Shown: positions 31,308-41,732, counted from the stretch's first letter. The stretch is DNA of 64,000 nucleotides from Nitrospirota bacterium (GCA_030684575.1 JAUXVD010000015.1:1-64000); one strand, 5' to 3'. Program-made: numbers and translations. Notes: generated by a model not told the origin, from the sequence alone.

Positions 31308-32621
31308 TTACCGATGGCGTCCAGACATTCTCGAGAGGCGAACGTGCGCCAATCCCGCCACCGACAGCACCATAAGGCACGGTAGCACAGGCAACGCATA
31401 CCGGCCAGCTTCTACTGTGAATAGTACGTAGCCCGACATCAGGCCGATGGGGAACAGATAGAGGGGAAGAAGTTCCTGCCAGCGCGTTCGATGAGACCAG
31501 GCGCTCCAGACCGCCAACAGGACCAGACCAGGAATCAGGAGCAGTCGTTTCCCGACACTGTAACTAGCCACCAGCCAGCCTCGGTCTGCAACATCCTTAC
31601 TGAGACTAGAGACAAATCCCTGATCTGAGTTGACCAGGTAGTAGGAATTCCCGATCCAGAAATCGAACATTCTGGTCAGCGTCAGCCAGAGGTATCGAAC
31701 CGGCGCTTCTCTGATACGCGCCCAGCCCTTCTCCCGCAAGAGCTGATCGGTCGACACCTCGTACATCGCATAGGCATGAGGCAAGGGGGTAATCCCGGCG
31801 GTTTCCCAAATCTGCAACTCAGTCTCATTGGACATGGGCCAACTCCCTCGCGAGACGGGGTCACTGCCCATCCAGAGGCCGGCCCCGACTCCGGCAGACA
31901 CGGGCATGACCGCATCGAACGTCAGATAGTTACGGATGGTCCAGGGCATCACGATCAGCAGACAGGCGAGCAGATACACCGTCGCAGAGCGGGTCTTGCA
32001 TCCTATGGTCTCGGCTCCCCCATAGGCCAGCGCGACGACACCGATCCCCAGCAGCATCGCAGCCGGCTTACATAGCAGGCTCAGCCCGGCGAACATGCCC
32101 ATGATGGCAAAGTGGCGGAGTCGTCTTGATTCGATCGAGACGATCGTCGCCCATAACCATGCGCTCATCAGCAATGTCAGCAGGCTCTCACTCCTGATCC
32201 GAGGATCGTAGGTCCAGTAGGTTGGATAGAGAAACATGACCGATGCCGCGATCGCACCGGTCCAAGAGCCAAACAGTCTCGTTCCCACCAGGTAGATACA
32301 GCTGCTTGTGCCGATGTCGAAGACGACATGCAGATAGGGCACCCAATCCGGTCTGTGACCGACCAGGTGATAGAACGCGGCTAAGACAGCGGGATAGAGA
32401 GGACCGACATGGGCCGACGGCGTGCTCCCATCCAGAGTGAACCGTCCAATCGATGCAAGATTCCAGGCCAAGGTATCGAACAGATCATCGACGGCATAAC
32501 CCTGCCTTGGCGTATGGGAAATCATCCAGGCCCTGGCCAACAATCCCAGCAGACCGGCCAACAACAACAGCGCCGTGGGAGACCATCGTCCGGCTGATCG
32601 CGCGTCGTTGACCTGCGTCAT
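31308..32621 (-). CDS. Polytopic GT39/ArnT-like glycosyltransferase
   Basis: 437 residues from ATG 32621 (ATGA coupling), with about ten or more membrane helices. GT-C features: the Asp pair in the first periplasmic loop (YAVDDLFDTLAWNL), RIRSESLLTLLMSAW, and a late helix bundle (FPIGLMSGYVLFTVEAGRYAL). Such enzymes use polyprenyl-linked sugars outside the membrane, perhaps to decorate the polymer or a lipid. Acceptor unknown. Confidence 0.85.
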   Translation of the reverse strand: MTQVNDARSAGRWSPTALLLLAGLLGLLARAWMISHTPRQGYAVDDLFDTLAWNLASIGRFTLDGSTPSAHVGPLYPAVLAAFYHLVGHRPDWVPYLHVVFDIGTSSCIYLVGTRLFGSWTGAIAASVMFLYPTYWTYDPRIRSESLLTLLMSAWLWATIVSIESRRLRHFAIMGMFAGLSLLCKPAAMLLGIGVVALAYGGAETIGCKTRSATVYLLACLLIVMPWTIRNYLTFDAVMPVSAGVGAGLWMGSDPVSRGSWPMSNETELQIWETAGITPLPHAYAMYEVSTDQLLREKGWARIREAPVRYLWLTLTRMFDFWIGNSYYLVNSDQGFVSSLSKDVADRGWLVASYSVGKRLLLIPGLVLLAVWSAWSHRTRWQELLPLYLFPIGLMSGYVLFTVEAGRYALPVLPCLMVLSVAGLAHVRLSRMSGRHR

Positions 32622-33358
32622 TTCATGCAAATCCCGATGAGATTCGTATCGCTGGCGACGCCTTCCGTATACTCGATATCTTCCGGAGTCAGGGCTCTCA
32701 ATGAGGGTCCACCCTGAAGCCGGCTGACCACACCGCCGAGCCAATGCCGAATGGGACGAGGCACGATATTACGGAGTCCGCCGGGGTCGAATCGACGCAC
32801 GGAGTCCATCGATCGCTCAGCCGCTTGCAAACGTGCGCCTTGACGGCGACCGAACCAGCGGATGCTCGAAAAGTAGGGCGAGAGTATCTCGCGAAACTCT
32901 TCCTGGTTGTACTCCCGCACGTGGTAGGGATCTTCTGGCTTGTCCAGGGTACTCTTACCGTGAGGCGTAAAAATGACGAGAGTGCCAGTTTTGCGCAAGA
33001 CGCGTGCGACCTCGTCCACGAACCGCCGGTCGTCCACGATATGTTCGATCGTATCTTGCGATAGGATGCAATCGAAGGATTCGTCCTGAAAACCGAGCGC
33101 ACAACCGTCCATGGCTAAAAACGACGCGCCGGAATGGCCGTAGCGGGCACGGTTGCGGGCGACGATCTGAGGGGCACAGTCCACCCCGACGACTCGACCG
33201 GCCTTTCCACTCAGATAGTCGGACCCGTAGCCCGTCCCACAGGCAAGATCGAGCACATGCAACCGATCCAGCCCTGGAATCTGTTTGGCTGCCCAGACAT
33301 AGCCTGACAAGTTCACGATATGTTGCGTATCGGTCGGATAGGCTTCGCGGCGTTCCAT
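32618..33358 (-). CDS. SAM-dependent methyltransferase
   Basis: 246 residues from ATG 33358; the longer frame upstream overlaps the GT2 gene without a ribosome site. HVLDLACGTGYGSDYLSG is motif I, VVGVDCAPQIVARNRARYG motif II, then LSQDTIEHIVDD and LRKTGTLVIFTPHG. Probably methylates a sugar or terminal phosphate of the polymer. Third methyltransferase of the locus. Confidence 0.9.
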   Translation of the reverse strand: MERREAYPTDTQHIVNLSGYVWAAKQIPGLDRLHVLDLACGTGYGSDYLSGKAGRVVGVDCAPQIVARNRARYGHSGASFLAMDGCALGFQDESFDCILSQDTIEHIVDDRRFVDEVARVLRKTGTLVIFTPHGKSTLDKPEDPYHVREYNQEEFREILSPYFSSIRWFGRRQGARLQAAERSMDSVRRFDPGGLRNIVPRPIRHWLGGVVSRLQGGPSLRALTPEDIEYTEGVASDTNLIGICMK

Positions 33359-33372
33359 ACGATCTGTCCTCT

Positions 33373-34341
33373 CTACCGGTGCGGTGCTGATGAATGGGCC
33401 GGCACCTGCTCGACCGGCTGCGGTGCGCTCCACAATCGGCGCATGACCGCCACACCACTCTGGATCTTCAGGCGTCGCGTCTCGGGCGCACAACCCAGCG
33501 ACCGCGCCAATCGCCACCCGATGCCGACTGCAATCCACCCCTTCATGAGCCAGCGCTTAACCGGAGAAAAATGCTTCTCGACATATCGAATGCGGCTGAA
33601 CTCCCACACACGTTGTAAGAAGTCACGATCTCGGCCGCTGCTCCGTCCAATCAAATGAACGATGGCCGCCTCAGCGAGATGCCGCACACGATATCCCTCA
33701 TGGTGCAGGCGCCTGCACAGATCGGCGTCTTCGAAATACATAAAGAATGATTCGTCCAATCCCCCCAATTGTTCAAACAACGATCGCCGGACCATCAAGC
33801 AGGCCCCATTCGCCCAATCGACATCTTGAGATATTGTACAATCGACCGCCTGTGCCGACGCGGCAGCCGCTTGCATAGACGGGGCGACTCGATGGAACAG
33901 AGCCGAGTAGAACAGGTGGTCGCGAATAGAAGGAAACGGGAAGCAGGTTTGGTTCAGATGTCCCTCTCCTGTCCACTGTTTACCACTGACCGCCCCAACA
34001 TCAGGATGCTCGTCCAGATACCTGACCATGGTCGTCAGTGCTTGATCCCTGACAAGCGTATCGCTGTTGAGCAGGAGCAGATGCCTCCCGCGACTCACCG
34101 CTCCCGCTTGATTCACCGCCTTGGCAAATCCACGATTATCCTGATTCGCAATGATCGTGATGGCGGGATAGGTGTTTCTCAATGCCGATGTCGTGCCGTC
34201 GCGTGAATCGTTATCGACGACGATCACGTCGAACCTGATTCCAGGAGTGTGGGCATGGAGCGAACGAAGACAATCCAGAAGGAGATCCTTCGTATTGTAA
34301 CTCACGATCGCAATCGACAGATCGATCATCGCATCATCCAT
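33373..34341 (-). CDS. GT2 rhamnosyltransferase-like glycosyltransferase
   Basis: 322 residues. GT-A fold: LSIAIVSYNTKDLLLDCL, VIVVDNDSRDGT, NRGFAKAVNQAG, LLLLNSDTLV (the DxD-like NSD) and WANGACLMVRRSLFEQLGG then FFMYFEDADLCRRL. This WbbL-like pattern is typical of rhamnosyltransferases, though the donor here is not proven. Start ATG 34341 or 34329. A soluble or peripheral cytoplasmic enzyme. Confidence 0.92.
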   Translation of the reverse strand: MDDAMIDLSIAIVSYNTKDLLLDCLRSLHAHTPGIRFDVIVVDNDSRDGTTSALRNTYPAITIIANQDNRGFAKAVNQAGAVSRGRHLLLLNSDTLVRDQALTTMVRYLDEHPDVGAVSGKQWTGEGHLNQTCFPFPSIRDHLFYSALFHRVAPSMQAAAASAQAVDCTISQDVDWANGACLMVRRSLFEQLGGLDESFFMYFEDADLCRRLHHEGYRVRHLAEAAIVHLIGRSSGRDRDFLQRVWEFSRIRYVEKHFSPVKRWLMKGWIAVGIGWRLARSLGCAPETRRLKIQSGVAVMRRLWSAPQPVEQVPAHSSAPHR

Positions 34342-34344
34342 CCG

Positions 34345-35841
34345 TCAGTGATGCTCCCAGAGCACTTTCAACCGTGGAACCTCGATCAGCCAGAGATAGC
34401 CGCTATAGAGTCCGCCTGCGCTGAGACAGGCAGTAACTACTACCCATGAGGATGGCGTGGCTGAGGTGGCCCCAGACATCAGAAGGATCGCTCCGACAAG
34501 GGTCCCTCCAATGAGGCAGGCTCTCCCGGTCGACCAGTACACGGCGTCCACTGCCGTACCGATCAGATCTCTCGTCCCGATCCCTTGTAACAGGAGTCCC
34601 ATCAGGTAACTGGCGACCAGCGCAACAGCGGCGCCAGTGAGACCAAATCTCATGGTGAGCGGCACTATCGACAACGCATAAAAGAGACATTGCCCGATCC
34701 AGCTCTTCATCTGAAGATCCGGCCGATTCGCCCCATAGTGCAGGGCGGTCATGACGCTCGAGTACCCCGCACAAACCGCGTACAAGCACAGCACCCTCAG
34801 AGGGTCGACGATGGCAAGCCACTGGGGACCGAATGCTACGGGCACAATCACCGGAGCGAACACCGCGACTGCCGAGGCCAATGGAATAAATATGAATCCC
34901 ACCAGCCCCATTTGCAGTTCGAAAACACGGATCACTCCTGGTCGATCCCGTTGAAGCAACGCATAGGTGGGCATGCTGATCTGATGGATCAACACGGTGG
35001 CCCGTACGCCCAACAGCAGTGGAATCGCTAACGCGATCTGATAGAGGCCCAGCGAATCCTGACCGAGCATACGGCCGATGATCAGCTCACCCCCGCTCAT
35101 GACCACGAAGATACAGAGCGTTGTGACGTTCAAATGTTTGCCGTAACTCCACAAGTATTCCCGTGCAGGACCATAGAGCGAGAGGCGCGGCTTGAACGGC
35201 GCCACCCAGAAGGACAGGATGCTGCCCACGCACATCCCCAGCAGTTGCCCAAGCAAGAGCGCCCAGACGTTTCTGAGCCACAACGCGAGTCCGATGATTG
35301 CGCCAGCTTCAATGACACGTCTGACGAGATCCATGGTGACACGAAGGCGCAGGTTGAGACTTTTTGCCACGAGTGCCATCGCCGGACTCTGCAATCCCTG
35401 CAGCACGAGCAACCAGGCATGGACTCGTAACAGCGACGCCAGTTGAGGCATCTGCATGACCTGACCGATCACATCGGCCGTGGCCCAGAGGCAGGCAGCC
35501 ATGGTGACTCCCCGCGCGATCGCGATGGTCCAGGCGACCGCCAAATCCTCACGGTCAACCTCAGTCTTGGTAATCAACGCCGACTCAACACCCAGCTCGC
35601 TGATCATCATGAAGGCCAGGACGATGGTTGCGGACGCCGCCATGACGCCGAAATCGGCAGGACTCAAGAGTCGAGCCACCACCATGAGCTGAATCGCTGC
35701 GATCACCTTATCCAAGACAAATCCAGCCCCAGCCCATCCACCGGCCTGGAGAATCCGATGGCGGAGACGGAGTGGAACCGGCGCTACCAGGCCCTGCTTC
35801 ATCTGAGAGTCCGTGATCGTCATCTCGCCCTGTGTCATCAT
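34345..35841 (-). CDS. Wzx-type oligosaccharide flippase
   Basis: 498 residues with about 14 hydrophobic helices. The opening ILQAGGWAGAGFVLDKVIAA, LLSPADFGVMA and FGPQWLAIVDPLRVLCLYA are typical of polysaccharide transporters of the MOP superfamily. It would flip the undecaprenyl-linked repeat unit to the periplasm. ATGA coupling upstream, 3-base gap downstream. Confidence 0.92.
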   Translation of the reverse strand: MMTQGEMTITDSQMKQGLVAPVPLRLRHRILQAGGWAGAGFVLDKVIAAIQLMVVARLLSPADFGVMAASATIVLAFMMISELGVESALITKTEVDREDLAVAWTIAIARGVTMAACLWATADVIGQVMQMPQLASLLRVHAWLLVLQGLQSPAMALVAKSLNLRLRVTMDLVRRVIEAGAIIGLALWLRNVWALLLGQLLGMCVGSILSFWVAPFKPRLSLYGPAREYLWSYGKHLNVTTLCIFVVMSGGELIIGRMLGQDSLGLYQIALAIPLLLGVRATVLIHQISMPTYALLQRDRPGVIRVFELQMGLVGFIFIPLASAVAVFAPVIVPVAFGPQWLAIVDPLRVLCLYAVCAGYSSVMTALHYGANRPDLQMKSWIGQCLFYALSIVPLTMRFGLTGAAVALVASYLMGLLLQGIGTRDLIGTAVDAVYWSTGRACLIGGTLVGAILLMSGATSATPSSWVVVTACLSAGGLYSGYLWLIEVPRLKVLWEHH

Positions 35842-37025
35842 GCTGTCCGCTGCGCTGCGGCATGAGCCGCGACACAGACCTGCTCCAACTCTTGTGCACG
35901 CGCTGCCCAGGTATGGGACTGCACCACTGCCATCCGTCCACGGTCCCCCATTGTTGCCCGCGCATCCGGGTCTTCAAGCAAGCGGAGCAACTGTCGAGCC
36001 AAATCCTCTGCATCCTCAGGCTGTGCTGCGAGCCCACAACCGATCGCCTCCACCGTCTCTCCGTACCCGGGGCCGGCTGTCGTCACAACAGGCCGCCCAC
36101 AAGCAAGATATTCCCATAGTTTCATGGAATCGCCGGGATAGGATCGTGTGTGACGATGCAAGACGACACAGACATCGCAGGCCGCAATCCATGTCGGCAC
36201 CTGGGCCCAGTCGGCCCGACCGACAAAACGGACAATCTCCGTCAATCCCCGTTGCCGAACCAGTTCTTCGAGCGCAGGCCTTGTCTGGCCGTCTCCCACC
36301 AGCAAGAACGTGGCAGTGGGCACCTTGTCACAGACCAGCTCCACTGCTTCAATCAACGTCTCCAACCCGTGCCACGGAAAGAATCCTCCGACAAATCCGA
36401 TATAGGGGCCTGAGGCAGGAAGGCCGAGGACCTGTCTCGCCGCTCCATGCGATTGAGGGTGGAACCGATCCCCATCGACCCCGTTACGAATGACGAAACA
36501 TCGCTCTGGATGGACGCCCCAAGACTGCTGCATCTGTGTGACGATCTCGCCGCAGATACTCACCACCGCCTCCACACGGTGCGTCGCAGCTTTCAATGCC
36601 GTACGAAGCACCCACCGTATGAGCGGAAACCGCCAGAACCCTTGCACTTCTTCCTCCGGGAATCCGTTGACGAACAATACGCTCGCACAGCGATGGCCGG
36701 ACAAGGCGAGCAATGGAGCCATCTGCCCTGGCGAATCGAACCAGAGCAACACCTCCGGTCGCCACGTCACCAGTTCTTTCCGGAGCACAACCCATGACGC
36801 GACCAAAAATGAAAATGGCCTGAGTCCGGCCACCCGCCAGACCCGAATAGGATGGAACGACAGCGAGGAAAACTCCTGCGCAAGTCGATGGCCGTGAGCA
36901 GGCTGAGGGCCCAGAATTTTAATGGTATGGCCGCGTAACGAAAGAGCCTTGGCAAATTCTAAAACCTGCCTGGCTCCGCCTGCTGCAATACTCAGGTCTT
37001 CATCACAGAACAGAAGAATGCGCAT
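35838..37025 (-). CDS. GT4 glycosyltransferase
   Basis: 395 residues from ATG 37025, overlapping the upstream gene by 23 bases. Blocks: CDEDLSIAAGGARQVLEFAK, FVGGFFPWHGLETLIEAVEL, and PGDSMKLWEYLACGRPVV in place of the common E-x7-E loop, as in the GumH-like branch. Adds a sugar of the repeat unit. Same length and similar layout as the next gene, suggesting an old tandem duplication. Confidence 0.9.
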   Translation of the reverse strand: MRILLFCDEDLSIAAGGARQVLEFAKALSLRGHTIKILGPQPAHGHRLAQEFSSLSFHPIRVWRVAGLRPFSFLVASWVVLRKELVTWRPEVLLWFDSPGQMAPLLALSGHRCASVLFVNGFPEEEVQGFWRFPLIRWVLRTALKAATHRVEAVVSICGEIVTQMQQSWGVHPERCFVIRNGVDGDRFHPQSHGAARQVLGLPASGPYIGFVGGFFPWHGLETLIEAVELVCDKVPTATFLLVGDGQTRPALEELVRQRGLTEIVRFVGRADWAQVPTWIAACDVCVVLHRHTRSYPGDSMKLWEYLACGRPVVTTAGPGYGETVEAIGCGLAAQPEDAEDLARQLLRLLEDPDARATMGDRGRMAVVQSHTWAARAQELEQVCVAAHAAAQRTA

Positions 37026-38190
37026 GTTGTATCGGGACCTGCCTGGCGGCAAGCCATTCTTTCAAACGAGTCGTGAGATGCGTCCAACTATAATCCTGCT
37101 CAATGAAACGACGGCCCTGCATGGCCATATCAGATTGCCGTTCCCCATCGTCCAGTAATGCCACCACCGCTTCAGCCAATGAAACTGGATCGTCAGGCGG
37201 AACCAATGTGACTCCGGCCTCAACAGAAAATGTGGCAGAGACTGAGGGAATCGCGCTGGCAATCACGGGCCTTCCGCAGGCCAGGTAATCGAACACTTTG
37301 ACCGGAGATGTTTCCCCCCTATCTCCTCGGAATGGAGCCAGACAGAGCGTCATCGCACCGATCCAGGTCGGAACCTCCCGATAGGGTATCCTGCCGGCCC
37401 AGGTAATGCACGAAGTCAGTGCCAAGTGGTCTGCTTGCTGCTTCAACTCCGGCGCGGCTTCTCCATCACCGACTAACAAGAGATGCACAGAGGGTCTCGT
37501 CCGCCTGACGATAGCCATCGCCTCCAATAAACACTGCAGCCCTTGATAGCGATAAAAGCTCCCGACAAAGCCGATGTACTCCCTCTCGGGGTCTAACCCA
37601 AGTCGATGCCGACATGTCGTGGCATCCTGAGGAGCAAATAGGTCGGTATCCGTCCCGCTCGGTACGACGGCCACTCGTTCAACAGCAACCCGATAACGGT
37701 GAATAACGAGCTCCCGCAACCCATCGGTCAAGACCACGACCCGATCGCAGCGCCTGAGTGCCCACGACGCCAGCCAATGTTTGAGCCTCTGCTTGAGCCC
37801 GCGGTCGGCCCCCGACCAATCGGGCACCGGCTCCCCATTCACTTCACAGACACATTGCGCGCCGACGAGTCTCGCAAACAGTAACGGATGAGGGCTGTCC
37901 ATCCATCGGTAATAGACGATGTCGGGTTTCGACTTGCAGGCTTGGACAAGTCCGACGAGGCAGGACAGCACTGCATAGGACAGCGGTCGCAGGACCGGCC
38001 AAGAAAGAAGGGGGATCGGCGCGGTCGAAAAACCACGTTGCAGCAACGAGGACCGGTATCGCGGGGGGAGCACCGTCACGCGGTCGCCTTGCTCGACGAG
38101 CTGGCGCGCCAACGTCCAGATCCTGACGAGCCCGACGGGATCGGATGGCGCATCCGGCTCATACCAGTAACAGAAGATGAACCATCTCAT
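37003..38190 (-). CDS. GT4 glycosyltransferase
   Basis: 395 residues. Opening FIFCYWYEPDAPSDPVGLVR; acceptor region YYRWMDSPHPLLFARLVG; donor region FVGSFYRYQGLQCLLEAMA and TSPVKVFDYLACGRPVIA. Paralogous in layout to the downstream gene. ATGA coupling with the polymerase/ligase. Confidence 0.9.
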   Translation of the reverse strand: MRWFIFCYWYEPDAPSDPVGLVRIWTLARQLVEQGDRVTVLPPRYRSSLLQRGFSTAPIPLLSWPVLRPLSYAVLSCLVGLVQACKSKPDIVYYRWMDSPHPLLFARLVGAQCVCEVNGEPVPDWSGADRGLKQRLKHWLASWALRRCDRVVVLTDGLRELVIHRYRVAVERVAVVPSGTDTDLFAPQDATTCRHRLGLDPEREYIGFVGSFYRYQGLQCLLEAMAIVRRTRPSVHLLLVGDGEAAPELKQQADHLALTSCITWAGRIPYREVPTWIGAMTLCLAPFRGDRGETSPVKVFDYLACGRPVIASAIPSVSATFSVEAGVTLVPPDDPVSLAEAVVALLDDGERQSDMAMQGRRFIEQDYSWTHLTTRLKEWLAARQVPIQHAHSSVL

Positions 38191-39569
38191 GCCTGCGCTC
38201 GCTGAAAGGTACCGTCTGTTTGCTCCGATGTCAGCCGTGGCAAGATCATGACGAGTCCCGCACAGAGCCAGAATGGTTCCATGATACGAATGATGATGAA
38301 GGTATTGGCTCCCACGCCATGCGCCAGCATCGCCACCATGCCGAGCAGCAACCCATGGGCCAATCCTTTACAGAAGGGATCCTGTTCGGACAGGAAGGTC
38401 TCCCGCGCGCGGCGCCACAAGCGGACGATCAGGAAGATGAACGCGACCATACCGGCGAGACCCGTTTCGCCGAGAATTTTGACATATTGCGCGTCCGCCC
38501 AGGCATAGCCGGTGACCCCTCGCCCGAGCAGAGGGCTATGCAGCCAATCCTTCAGCACATATTGCCAGGAGCGCAGCCGCTCAGTCGTGGACAGGTCCAA
38601 CCCGACATGCCCGACTTTGATTTCACCGCCGTACTGCCGCCCGAAAAACGTCTCGTTGACGCGGTTTTTCACGTTGTCCGGCACAACAAACGGGAGGGCC
38701 ACGGCGAGCAGGAGCATCAGCGCGAGCACACCGGGTCTCCGCCATTGCGTCGCAGCGACAGCCAGCATCAAGACTCCCGCAGCCAGGTACGATGAACGAG
38801 ACAACGTGGCCATCAGCGCGAGACTGATGAACCCCATCAGCAACACGAGTAACACCCGAATCGGATTGGACTTCAAGTGGAGAAACAGGCCCATGACGAT
38901 GGCCATGATGAAGACCAGATACCCGCCGAGGGTATTGGGCTCTCCGCTCTCCCCTTCAAACGGCGCACTCGCCCGTTGTCCGCTCGAAATTTGAAGAATC
39001 GCATAGACACTGATCACGAAGCAGGTGGCAAGCAACGCGGTGACCAAACTGACGACCTGCCGTTTGGTCGACACATGGTTGACCACCATAAAGAAGACGA
39101 AGAAATATTCAAAGTATTTCAGGATGAAGAAGAATCCCGTCAGTGGACGGACCCGGCCGGCGATGACACCCAGCAACGTGGCAAGTACGCAAGCCAGCAT
39201 GTAGTAGGCGATCGGACGGTTGAGTGGCGTCTCGCGAATGAGAGCCAGATCGCGGTAGATAATCGTTTTGACCAACCAACTGAATCCGATAATCACCAGC
39301 AAGAGGTCGTCCACACGCAATGAGAGGTCACGCGCCCCGACGCCTCTCCCGGCCACCTGCCCGATCGATATTTCAGGAGAGAGCAACATGGAGAAGATGA
39401 GCAGGAAGAGCGCGGCGGGAACCGAAGTGAACGCGATCAAGACGATGAGAAAGCCGAAGACGACCTGGATGCCGACCATGGGAGTCGTCAGCGTGAGGCC
39501 GAACGCGAGTACGGCGGCCAACACCGAAACGATGACGGCATCTTGCGGTTTCACCAATGACGCATGCAT
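38187..39569 (-). CDS. O-antigen polymerase/ligase family membrane protein
   Basis: 460 residues with about 11-12 helices. The Wzy_C-type block is visible: a large periplasmic loop with VKNRVNETFFGRQYGGEIKVG, TTERLRSWQYVLKDWLHSPL and GRGVTGYAWADAQYVKILGETGL. It would polymerise flipped repeat units (Wzy) or ligate the polymer. With Wzx and Wzc present, Wzy is the better reading. Confidence 0.9.
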   Translation of the reverse strand: MHASLVKPQDAVIVSVLAAVLAFGLTLTTPMVGIQVVFGFLIVLIAFTSVPAALFLLIFSMLLSPEISIGQVAGRGVGARDLSLRVDDLLLVIIGFSWLVKTIIYRDLALIRETPLNRPIAYYMLACVLATLLGVIAGRVRPLTGFFFILKYFEYFFVFFMVVNHVSTKRQVVSLVTALLATCFVISVYAILQISSGQRASAPFEGESGEPNTLGGYLVFIMAIVMGLFLHLKSNPIRVLLVLLMGFISLALMATLSRSSYLAAGVLMLAVAATQWRRPGVLALMLLLAVALPFVVPDNVKNRVNETFFGRQYGGEIKVGHVGLDLSTTERLRSWQYVLKDWLHSPLLGRGVTGYAWADAQYVKILGETGLAGMVAFIFLIVRLWRRARETFLSEQDPFCKGLAHGLLLGMVAMLAHGVGANTFIIIRIMEPFWLCAGLVMILPRLTSEQTDGTFQRAQA

Positions 39570-39593
39570 GGAATCTCAGCTCCTAGCGCCGCG

Positions 39594-41732
39594 TCAGCGA
39601 TATTCGTAGCGGTACACGCCATAGTCCGGCGTGACTTCGGACTTCACGTTCGTCAAGACGATGCCCATCACATTGGCCTGCGCATGGTCCAGGAGGAACT
39701 TGGCCCGCTTGAGGGCGTTCCGACCGATGCGCCCGACTTGGTAGACCAGAATTGTCCCATCGACGCGCGAGCTGAACGCGACCGCATCGGTGACCGGAAG
39801 AATGGGAGGCGAATCGAAGAGCACGAGATCGTATTCCTCATTCATCTCATTCACGAGTGTTTTGATCTTGTTCATGTTAAGGAACTCGTTGGGATTGCCG
39901 ACCTCAGACCCGCTGGTGAGGATGTGTAGATTATCCAATCCCGGCGTACTCATCACACGATCGACTCCCATCGGGCCGAGCATGAGATCCGTGGCGGATC
40001 GGACATGGTGACGCCAGGACGTACTGCCGACCAGGGCATCCGCCAAACCAGGAACCCGTTCGAGGCCAAGCCGCTGGTGCACAATCGGCCGCCGAAGGTC
40101 TGCGTCGACAAGTAGGACTCGCTGCCCCTCCTGGGCGAGCGTAATCGCCAGGTTGGTGACGCAGGTGCTCTTGCCTTCTCCAATGCCGGCACTGGTAAAG
40201 AGGATGGATTTGACCTTTCGATCCATACTGGCGAACTGAATATTCGTCCGCAACGACCGCAGACTCTCCGACAGCACGGATTTCGGGTCGATCAGACAAA
40301 TGAGTTTCGAGAAGTTCTCAACGGTCGATGCAGTGGCACGGGCTGGAAGCCCCGCACGTGCGGCTTCCTCCATTTCCTTCGCGTCGAACTGCGGGATGAC
40401 GCCCAGGACCGGCACCTTGAGAAACTCCTCAATGCCTTCGATCGTCCCGATCGAGGTATCGAACGATTCGCGTGCGAACGCGACCACGATCCCGAGAAAG
40501 ATTCCCATCAGCGAGCCCACCATGAGGTTCAGCTGCGTATTGGGTGCATTGATCGGTCCGCCTGGCATGATCGCCGGCGCCACGATCGTGACCTCCTCGA
40601 TCTGTTCCGCACTCTTGATCTGCAGCTCTTGATGCTTGGCCTTGAGCGTCGCCAACAGGTCGGCGTTGACTTTCACCTCACGCTCGAGCCGGCTCATTTG
40701 AATCGCCGCGCGAGGGAACTGCAAATACCGGCCTCGGTAACGATCCCGCTGATCCAGAAGTGTCGCCTCACGATCCTGCATGGTCTTGAGCTTGGCTCGA
40801 AGTTCGAGGACCATCTCGCCCCTGACGTTGTCGATCTTCTGCTGCTGTTCGCGAACTTGCGGATGATCAGTCGTGTAGTTGATCAGAAGGGTGTTGCGTT
40901 CCTGAATAAGGTCGAGGAGTCGTTGATTCAGGATCGTGAGCAGCGCATTCTGCTCCTCCGTGAAGATCCGGCCGGTTTGATTGCCAATCACCGCATCGGT
41001 TCGATTGAGCACCGAGATCTGCCGCTCGCCTTCCGCCCGCTTTCGCATGACCTCATTGTGCTGTTCTTCCAGCTTGGTGAAGGTCTCCAGCGCAGCGCGT
41101 GCCTCATCGGTCAGAAAGACCTGGCCCTCGCGTTCTCGAAAAGCCCGAAGCGCGTCTTCTGCATTATTCAACTGCTTCTCAAGCCCGGCCAGCTGTTCCT
41201 CGACAAATCGCCTCGATTCCATCACGAGCCGATTTCGGGTCATGATGTTTTCCATCCGATAAGCAGTCGCCACGGAATTAGCCGTCTTCTCCGCCATCTC
41301 CGGACGATCAGAGGTCGCGGTGATACGAATGATGTTCGTATCACCCTCCCGCTGCGTCTTAATCTCCTGCCCAAGGTTATAGACCATGTTCAGGTACACC
41401 GCCGACCGCTTCTCTTCCGCCGTCACGCTGGCTGGCACCAGCCCTAATTCCATCGCCACGCGCTCCATGACCGGGAACCCACGGATAAACTCCGTCTGTG
41501 AGTTGAGATCGTTGGCGTTGGAGAACGACATGGTCTCGATTAGTTGTTGCGCGACGGTACTCGTTCGGTCGAACTTCACCCGCGCCGATGCTTCATAAAG
41601 CGGGCTCGGCTTGAACATTTCCGAGAATAAGAATGTGAACAATACGACCAGACCGGCCGCCAGCAGGATGAGATACTTCCGCTTCTTGACGATCAGCCAG
41701 TAATCGATGACGTTGAGTTCGTATTGGGCCAT
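39594..41732 (-). CDS. Wzc/GumC-type co-polymerase with tyrosine kinase domain
   Basis: 712 residues. N-terminal Wzz domain with first helix KKRKYLILLAAGLVVLFTF; long coiled-coil periplasmic region (about 150-390, GLEKQLNNAEDALRAFRERE); second helix near 405-425 after PGGPINAPNTQLNLMVG. The C-terminal BY-kinase has Walker A FTSAGIGEGKSTCVTNLA (about 515), Walker A' VLLVDADLRRP and Walker B DLVLFDSPPIL. The tail YGVYRYEYR is the tyrosine cluster for autophosphorylation. It controls chain length and couples polymerisation to Wza export. Confidence 0.95.
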   Translation of the reverse strand: MAQYELNVIDYWLIVKKRKYLILLAAGLVVLFTFLFSEMFKPSPLYEASARVKFDRTSTVAQQLIETMSFSNANDLNSQTEFIRGFPVMERVAMELGLVPASVTAEEKRSAVYLNMVYNLGQEIKTQREGDTNIIRITATSDRPEMAEKTANSVATAYRMENIMTRNRLVMESRRFVEEQLAGLEKQLNNAEDALRAFREREGQVFLTDEARAALETFTKLEEQHNEVMRKRAEGERQISVLNRTDAVIGNQTGRIFTEEQNALLTILNQRLLDLIQERNTLLINYTTDHPQVREQQQKIDNVRGEMVLELRAKLKTMQDREATLLDQRDRYRGRYLQFPRAAIQMSRLEREVKVNADLLATLKAKHQELQIKSAEQIEEVTIVAPAIMPGGPINAPNTQLNLMVGSLMGIFLGIVVAFARESFDTSIGTIEGIEEFLKVPVLGVIPQFDAKEMEEAARAGLPARATASTVENFSKLICLIDPKSVLSESLRSLRTNIQFASMDRKVKSILFTSAGIGEGKSTCVTNLAITLAQEGQRVLLVDADLRRPIVHQRLGLERVPGLADALVGSTSWRHHVRSATDLMLGPMGVDRVMSTPGLDNLHILTSGSEVGNPNEFLNMNKIKTLVNEMNEEYDLVLFDSPPILPVTDAVAFSSRVDGTILVYQVGRIGRNALKRAKFLLDHAQANVMGIVLTNVKSEVTPDYGVYRYEYR

